Shown here: one piece after another, positions 6,944-10,856 of the stretch
How positions within the stretch are numbered: position 1 is the first letter of the stretch
How the letters are laid out: each line of letters starts with the position of its first letter
NCBI GenBank assembly: GCA_903970295.1
Contig: CAJCHQ010000732.1
Coordinates: 1 to 10,856, forward strand
Direction: 5' to 3'
Source: Bryobacterales bacterium
GTDB lineage: Bacteria > Cyanobacteriota > Vampirovibrionia > Obscuribacterales > Obscuribacteraceae
DNA: 10,856 nt
The notes under the pieces: generated by a model
The model's database searches: none
Seen by the model: the letters and a program-made list of their open reading frames with translations, nothing else
What the model was told of the DNA's origin: nothing
Program-made: the position numbers and the translations under genes

Positions 6944-6979
6944 TCCGATCTCTATTCGGAAATCGGATGAACTTCCGAA
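6944..6979 (-). promoter_or_regulatory. Candidate operator of nested inverted repeats before the AbiEi-like gene
   Basis: TTCGGAA (6955-6961) and TTCCGAA (6973-6979) form a perfect 7-bp inverted repeat with an 11-bp spacer. A second one, TCCGAT (6944-6949) / ATCGGA (6962-6967), interlocks with it, giving four CGGA/CCGA half-sites. The site lies between a possible -10 box and the ribosome-binding site, where a repressor would block transcription. AbiEi antitoxins are known to bind paired inverted repeats at their own promoter, so self-regulation is the natural inference. Confidence 0.5.
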
Positions 6980-6988
6980 CTACTTAGA

Positions 6989-6994
6989 TTTATA
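6989..6994 (-). promoter_or_regulatory. Possible -10 box TATAAA for the AbiEi-like gene
   Basis: On the minus strand TATAAA lies about 70 bases before the start codon and just upstream of the inverted repeats. TTGAAC is seen further up, but at a 21-bp spacing that is too long, so the -35 is uncertain. Confidence 0.3.
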
Positions 6995-7436
6995 AACGAC
7001 GTGAGCGCGCAAAAAGTTCAAAATTCTTGCCGCAAGATATGCAAATTTAATTTCTTCCACTATGATCCCGTTCCGTTCTCGCTCGCTGCTGTTCATAATG
7101 AGCCGAAAAAACTATGGCCCATAATTCAGAAACGAAATTTAGAGTTTGAATCTTATATCTGGTCGTTCTTTTTTCGCTGCCTTCGAAAATTGTCAGTCAT
7201 CAAGAACTGCTAATCGTCAAAACTTTTCGACGCGGAGCAATCTTCGCGAATCGTTCGCTCCACAAAGACCCAGTCATGGTAGGGCATTCACGAGAGTCAT
7301 ACTGAAAAGAATGCGACGCCACAGAATCCAATTAACGCACCATATCTAGTACCATATACTTGATTAAAGACGGGCGAAACGAGGTCATCGCAAAACCCTT
7401 CATTGAAATTGTATTAAGCGCCTCAGCCGCTTACTC

Positions 7437-7464
7437 TTGCCCACTCAGGCCAAGCTGATAAACT
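7437..7464 (+). promoter_or_regulatory. Possible sigma70-type promoter for the transglutaminase
   Basis: TTGCCC (7437-7442) and TAAACT (7459-7464) are 16 bp apart and lie 58 bases before the start codon. Both hexamers deviate from consensus, so this is tentative. Confidence 0.25.
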
Positions 7465-7521
7465 AAGTCATCGGTCAACGTTAGAGAACATTAGGTTCTT
7501 CCCTATAGCCCGGAGAAGTCC

Positions 7522-8364
7522 ATGCTAATTCGTATCGGCTATGAAATCATTTTTGACTTACCACAGCAGACGGCGATGACATTCTTGCTGTTCGTGCTGC
7601 CCTCACGGACAGCCGACCTCAAGCATCCGGATGAATTAAAGACCGACCCGGTTGTTCCAATCGAAGAGTTTATCGACTGCTTCGGTAATCGGTGCGCGCG
7701 GCTGCTTTCGCCGGTCGGCAAATTCCGCATCTGGAGCGACAGTGTGATCGAGGACGTCGGAATACCAGAGCCGGCCTTCGAAGATGCGATCCAGCACCCC
7801 GTCGATGAACTCCCGACAGACACGTTGGAATACCTGCTACCAAGCCGCTATTGTGAAGTCGACCGACTAACCGACACCGCCTGGAAACTGTTTGCTGACA
7901 CGCCTCCAGGCTGGGCGAGAGCCCAGGCAATTCGGGACTGGGTACATGAGAACGTTGAATTCGGCTACCAGTATGCTCGCCCTACTAAAACAGCTTGCGA
8001 TGTCTATGAGGAGCGCAAAGGTGTCTGTCGCGATGTGACTCACTTGTCTATTACTTTCTGCCGAGCCATGAACATTCCGGCACGTTATGCCACGGGTTAC
8101 CTTGGCGACATCGGCGTGCCACCTAGTGACACACCGATGGACTTCAGCGCGTGTTTTCAGGTCTATCTGGGCGGACGTTGGCATACATTCGATGCAAGGC
8201 ACCACGAACGCCGCATAGGCTGGATTCTCATGGCGACCGGTCGCGACGCCGCCGATTGCGCAATCACGACATCGTATGGAAACCATCTTCTCGACAAATT
8301 TGAAGTTTGGACCGATGAAGTTCACTCTCCGGTTCTCACCGAGCGCAAAATGCTAATCAAATAG
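7522..8364 (+). CDS. Transglutaminase-like protein with Ser at the catalytic His position
   Basis: The protein has 280 residues. Residues 1-110 form a beta-rich N-terminal domain of the bacterial transglutaminase type. Residues 110-265 form the transglutaminase core: I-R-D-W-V-H-E-N-V-E-F (137-147), the nucleophile Cys169 in R-K-G-V-C-R-D-V-T-H-L, N-I-P-A-R-Y-A-T-G-Y-L (184-194) and Asp224 in F-D-A-R-H. The catalytic His normally sits in an 'H-A-W' motif before the last strand; here that place reads M-D-F-S-A-C-F, with Ser209. Activity as a transglutaminase or protease is thus doubtful unless another His (for example His221 or 227) substitutes. The start is supported by GGAG (7512-7515), six bases before the ATG. 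It faces the transglutaminase/alpha-E/ATP-grasp set across 293 bp, so it is probably part of the same process but separately transcribed. Confidence 0.88.
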   Translation: MLIRIGYEIIFDLPQQTAMTFLLFVLPSRTADLKHPDELKTDPVVPIEEFIDCFGNRCARLLSPVGKFRIWSDSVIEDVGIPEPAFEDAIQHPVDELPTDTLEYLLPSRYCEVDRLTDTAWKLFADTPPGWARAQAIRDWVHENVEFGYQYARPTKTACDVYEERKGVCRDVTHLSITFCRAMNIPARYATGYLGDIGVPPSDTPMDFSACFQVYLGGRWHTFDARHHERRIGWILMATGRDAADCAITTSYGNHLLDKFEVWTDEVHSPVLTERKMLIK

Positions 8365-8427
8365 CGGCTCTGTTCTCTGTTAACCGCTTTCGAGGTGATA
8401 GCGTCAGCTGTCGCCGAGAAAGTGGAA

Positions 8428-8450
8428 CCGTTCGCTAGGAAAGCGAACGG
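8428..8450 (+). terminator. 9-bp GC-rich hairpin downstream of the transglutaminase
   Basis: CCGTTCGCT (8428-8436) and AGCGAACGG (8442-8450) form a perfect 9-bp stem with a 5-base loop, about 65 bases after the stop codon. There is no T-run after it, so it may be a factor-assisted terminator, an RNA-stability hairpin, or the palindrome of another small repeat. Confidence 0.45.
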
Positions 8451-8498
8451 AGTGCCTCAATCACGTTCTTCCCACTCGTTGCTGTCTTCCACTTGGGG

Positions 8499-8634
8499 CT
8501 TTTCTGACAGACTGCTGGAAGGCTTGCCGGCAGAACGTTTGCGAGCGATTCATCCGATTTCCGTGCGGTTTCCGGTCAAACTAAAAAGCCCACCCCTGTA
8601 AGCCCTTCAGCCTCAAATGGGCATGTCAGAAAAA
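8499..8634 (+). repeat. Dispersed repeat with inverted ends, copy B (MITE-like)
   Basis: The block is bounded by TTTTCTGACA (8500-8509) and its complement TGTCAGAAAA (8624-8633), a perfect 10-bp terminal inverted repeat. The inside matches the reverse complement of copy A along its whole length, with the 20-bp exact core at 8546-8565 and CAGCCTCAAA near the right end. It lies between the 3' ends of two convergent genes, a typical safe site for small non-autonomous elements. It could also serve both genes as a 3' RNA hairpin. Confidence 0.75.
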
Positions 8635-8657
8635 CACGAGTTTACTTTCTTAAAGCG

Positions 8658-9641
8658 CTATTGCTGCTGCTGTTCTTGCTGCTCTTGCTGTTGCTGTTCT
8701 CGTTGCTGCTCGGAGGAATCGAGGCGTCCACCAGCATAGCACGGCACATTGAGGGCACCGGATCTTTCGGCAGCTAATTCAACTGGCACCGCCCGTAGTT
8801 CATCAGAACTTACGGTGACGTCGATAGTCTCTTCGCCTTTTCCCTTGTAGACTCCCTTGTTGGGGGTGACATCTTGAAAATTTCGTCCAATCGCGACTTT
8901 GACAAAATTTTCGCCGACGACACAATTATTCGTGGGATCAACGCCTACCCAACCCATGGACGGGAAAAAGATTTCGACCCATGCATGAGTCTGCGTGTAG
9001 CCGCGCAGACGCTGCCTATCGGGGTGAATGTAGCCACTGACGTAGCGCGCGGGAATGTTCAGAGAGCGAGCCATACCGATCATCAAATGGGTAAAATCCT
9101 GGCACACGCCTTTGCGATGTTCGAGAATTTCTGTGATCGGGCTAGCGGACGTCGTGATGCCTTTCTGATAATCGAATTCATCGTGAATCAGCCGCAACAT
9201 TGAGAGGACTAGATTTCCTAATTTGATCGGCGTATTGCGCGCAGTGACTTGCGTCAATGAATTTGACAGGCTTCTCAGCTGTTCCGAATCTACGACAGGA
9301 CCACCAAACAAGAGAAAATCGCACAAAGTATAATCGAAATTGGCATCGCGAATCCAAACATCGGGAAAGTGCTCCAGCCGGTTCTGGCGGGCATCGGTTT
9401 CTACAATACTGGTGGCAATGATTTGAATTTGATTGTGCAGCGCGTTAATCGAAAAAGCATGGATCATGTTTCCGAGCCAATCAAAATAGCTCTTGACTGA
9501 AGTGGCCGGACCGATGTCTAGACCAAAAGACAGACGTCGTTGGTTTTGCTCCTGCCGGGGAGCCATGCGCAATTCCATGACCGATTCGTTAATGAAATCG
9601 GTGTAGACGAGATCGGTTGTGTGCGTGATAGATAGAAGCAT
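8658..9641 (-). CDS. Transglutaminase-like cysteine protein of the ATP-grasp/alpha-E cluster
   Basis: The protein has 327 residues. Residues 1-90 form the bacterial transglutaminase N-terminal beta domain (starting M-L-L-S-I-T-H-T-T-D-L-V-Y). The core follows with a complete triad: Cys180 in R-K-G-V-C-Q-D-F-T-H-L, His219 in T-Q-T-H-A-W-V-E, and Asp235 in V-G-V-D-P-T-N. Such proteins may form or cut amide bonds. In this gene neighbourhood they are predicted to process or ligate a peptide made by the ATP-grasp partner. No signal peptide is seen, which suggests the cytoplasm. It lies 89 bp downstream of the alpha-E gene on the same strand, so it is probably co-transcribed, although it has no clear ribosome-binding site (the ATG follows TAAATAA). 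The last 17 residues (311-327) are almost only Gln and Glu, an unusual tail encoded by a CTG/TTG-type run. Confidence 0.93.
   Translation of the reverse strand: MLLSITHTTDLVYTDFINESVMELRMAPRQEQNQRRLSFGLDIGPATSVKSYFDWLGNMIHAFSINALHNQIQIIATSIVETDARQNRLEHFPDVWIRDANFDYTLCDFLLFGGPVVDSEQLRSLSNSLTQVTARNTPIKLGNLVLSMLRLIHDEFDYQKGITTSASPITEILEHRKGVCQDFTHLMIGMARSLNIPARYVSGYIHPDRQRLRGYTQTHAWVEIFFPSMGWVGVDPTNNCVVGENFVKVAIGRNFQDVTPNKGVYKGKGEETIDVTVSSDELRAVPVELAAERSGALNVPCYAGGRLDSSEQQREQQQQEQQEQQQQ
8661..8711 (-). repeat. Trinucleotide run coding for a Gln/Glu tail
   Basis: On the plus strand a run of TTG, CTG, TTC and CTC triplets reads on the minus strand as CAA/CAG and GAA/GAG codons, giving the poly-Gln/Glu end of the transglutaminase, right up to its stop codon. 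Confidence 0.85.
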
Positions 9642-9730
9642 TTATTTAAAGTCGCAATGATAATTGAGTGGTACTGAAAGATCGGAACAAGCCTAAAGTC
9701 ATCGTCTAGAAAAAAGCGTAACCGTGCGGT

Positions 9731-10696
9731 CTAGTGAAGGAAGTAATCGTTTTCGATCGCGATTGAGGCCTCTGAAATGCTCTGCTGAATGTGGCGCAGA
9801 AACGTGTTTAAATTGGCGCCGGAAATCTGACTGATTTCGGCATATTCCAGGTAAGCATTGAGTCGTCCGAGGATGCGCTCGGCGGCATCAGTTTGACCTT
9901 GATGAACGCTGCGTGAGATGCCACCAATGGCTTTGCGCGCTGCATTGATCGAATAACGAACGTTGCGCGGTGATTCCATATCGAGAACTAGGAAGGCGGC
10001 CAATCTCAGGGGATCCAAATCGCCCAGATGTTTTCGCCGATAGGCTTCGATCGAACAACAGCTGCGCAGGACTCCCATCCACTGGATGTTGCGCAGTGGG
10101 GTTTCGCAAAAATCTCCGGAAGATTGAAGAATGTCAAAATTGGTGTCGACGATGCGGCAGACCATGTCTGCGCGCTCGAGATACTTGGCCAACTGGATGA
10201 ATTGCCAGCTCTGTGCGTGAGGCAGAGTTTGATCGGCGACGCCTTGAAAGAGCAATGAACCCATAATCACCGAATGAAAAAGCTCCTGCGGAGACTCTTC
10301 GAAGCGCTGTTTGACGTCATCGCCAAGCAATGACCAATAGAGAGTATTCAACGTTTCCCACATCTCAGTGGAGATGTTCTCGCGGATACTACGGGCATTC
10401 TCTCTGGCTTTGGTCAAGCAAGAGATGAGGCTGCGATTGCTTTCGCTGGCCATGAAATTAGAAACGTGAGAGCCGACCAGAGGCTTACCAGATTGCAAAG
10501 TCTCTTGCACTTCCGCCCGTTGGTCCAACCTCAGTATGCGCAAAACGCCCAGCCACTGTTTGGATTGGCTATCCGGCTGAAGTTCTCCAAGGTCGATGAG
10601 CATGTGCGAATTGACTAGCACGATACGGGCGATGTGCTCGGCACGTTCGACATAACGGCTCATCCAATACATCGCTTCGGCTACGCGCGAAAGCAT
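9731..10696 (-). CDS. Alpha-E domain protein (DUF403)
   Basis: The 321 residues fit the alpha-E family, a single all-helical domain found next to circularly permuted ATP-grasp proteins and transglutaminases. The start M-L-S-R-V-A-E-A-M-Y-W-M-S-R-Y-V-E-R-A-E is the family's hallmark opening. Further matches are the W-E-T-L-N-T-L-Y-W segment (about 111-119) and the repeated helix Y-L-E-R-A-D-M-V-C-R-I. The biochemical role is not established; conserved Glu and Arg residues suggest an active or binding site, and the neighbourhood points to peptide or amide-bond chemistry with the ATP-grasp partner. The frame stays open upstream to the window edge, but no ATG, GTG or TTG occurs there in frame and the family begins at this Met, so 10696 is kept. 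There is no clear ribosome-binding site. It lies 122 bp after the ATP-grasp gene's stop. Confidence 0.95.
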   Translation of the reverse strand: MLSRVAEAMYWMSRYVERAEHIARIVLVNSHMLIDLGELQPDSQSKQWLGVLRILRLDQRAEVQETLQSGKPLVGSHVSNFMASESNRSLISCLTKARENARSIRENISTEMWETLNTLYWSLLGDDVKQRFEESPQELFHSVIMGSLLFQGVADQTLPHAQSWQFIQLAKYLERADMVCRIVDTNFDILQSSGDFCETPLRNIQWMGVLRSCCSIEAYRRKHLGDLDPLRLAAFLVLDMESPRNVRYSINAARKAIGGISRSVHQGQTDAAERILGRLNAYLEYAEISQISGANLNTFLRHIQQSISEASIAIENDYFLH

Positions 10697-10818
10697 TGGT
10701 CGGCTGCGTGGGGTCTGCTGGACAAGCGAACTTTGAACGAATTTCTCAGTTCCATTTTGGAGACCCGGGAGATCGACGTGCGGTTTGCTCCCATCACTCT
10801 GAATTTGACTCTGCTTAC

Positions 10819-10856
10819 TCAGTGCGAATCCTCCACGACCCAGGTGTCTTTGCTGC
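10819..10856 (-). CDS. 3' end of a circularly permuted ATP-grasp protein
   Basis: Only the last 11 codons are inside the window: S-K-D-T-W-V-V-E-D-S-H, then TGA (10819-10821). S-K-D-T-W-V is the usual end of the circularly permuted ATP-grasp proteins (DUF404/407 type), which are predicted ATP-dependent peptide or amide ligases. It is in the expected place, directly upstream of alpha-E on the same strand, which makes this short match convincing. The rest of the gene lies beyond the right edge. Confidence 0.8.
   Translation of the reverse strand, partial: SKDTWVVEDSH

Larger units (their letters stand above)
6920..7521. other. Long intergenic region between divergent genes
   Basis: These ~600 bases separate the AbiEi-like gene from the divergent transglutaminase. 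Beyond the operator and promoter near 6944-6994 and a possible promoter near 7437-7464, I see no gene. The only open frame (7001-7213) lacks a ribosome-binding site and its translation resembles no protein. A weak hairpin, AGAAC (7485-7489) / GTTCT (7495-7499), lies just before the transglutaminase ribosome-binding site. Confidence 0.55.

Noticed and set aside
7001..7213. 70-residue open frame between the AbiEi-like gene and the transglutaminase
   Set aside because: No ribosome-binding site and a composition typical of translated non-coding DNA.
10697..10818. N-terminal extension of the alpha-E gene (frame open for 53 codons upstream)
   Set aside because: No usable start codon in frame there, and the family begins at MLSRVAE; the stretch overlaps the end of the ATP-grasp gene.

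Overview
The window looks like a stretch of chromosome from a Gram-negative-type environmental bacterium of roughly balanced base composition. No rRNA, tRNA or phage gene is visible. Several genes carry simple-sequence tails or linkers, and there are tandem and dispersed repeats. This, together with the paired transglutaminases, would fit a large-genome, repeat-rich lineage such as the non-photosynthetic cyanobacterial relatives (Melainabacteria/Obscuribacterales). That placement is an inference from style only, not from a marker gene.

Layout, left to right. (1) 2-1030 (+): the 3' part of a TPR protein with a long Gly/Thr/Ala linker. (2) 1069-1550: a decayed gene for a membrane-bound spermidine-synthase-like protein. 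It has a one-base frameshift in a T-run, has lost its middle, and is cut off by a 15-bp tandem repeat (1551-1625). (3) 1678-2727 (+): a histidine-rich protein ending in an NlpC/P60-like cysteine peptidase domain. (4) 2728-3169: non-coding, with copy A of a ~135-bp dispersed repeat that has inverted ends. (5) 3170-4294 (+): an unrecognised low-complexity protein with RAEAAREAAQ repeats. (6) 4455-6050 (+): glpD, respiratory glycerol-3-phosphate dehydrogenase. (7) 6062-6919 (-): an AbiEi-like (DUF6088-type) winged-helix protein without a visible toxin partner, preceded by a candidate operator. (8) 6920-7521: a non-coding stretch. (9) 7522-8364 (+): a transglutaminase-like protein. (10) 8365-8657: a 9-bp hairpin and copy B of the dispersed repeat, in inverted core orientation. 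(11) On the minus strand, reading in from the right edge: the last codons of a circularly permuted ATP-grasp protein (10819-10856), an alpha-E (DUF403) protein (9731-10696) and a second transglutaminase with an intact Cys-His-Asp triad (8658-9641).

How the genes work together. The right-hand three genes form the well-known ATP-grasp / alpha-E / transglutaminase neighbourhood, predicted from comparative genomics to make and process a peptide-like product. The transglutaminase at 7522 points towards this set, and in it the usual catalytic His position reads Ser. The left half has no common pathway: glpD is housekeeping metabolism, and the low-complexity proteins are lineage-specific.

Most worth a second look: the two repeat copies, whose cores are inverted while their outer flanks are not; a 15-bp identity between the repeat core and the operator region of the AbiEi-like gene; and the multi-lesion spermidine-synthase remnant ending in a minisatellite.
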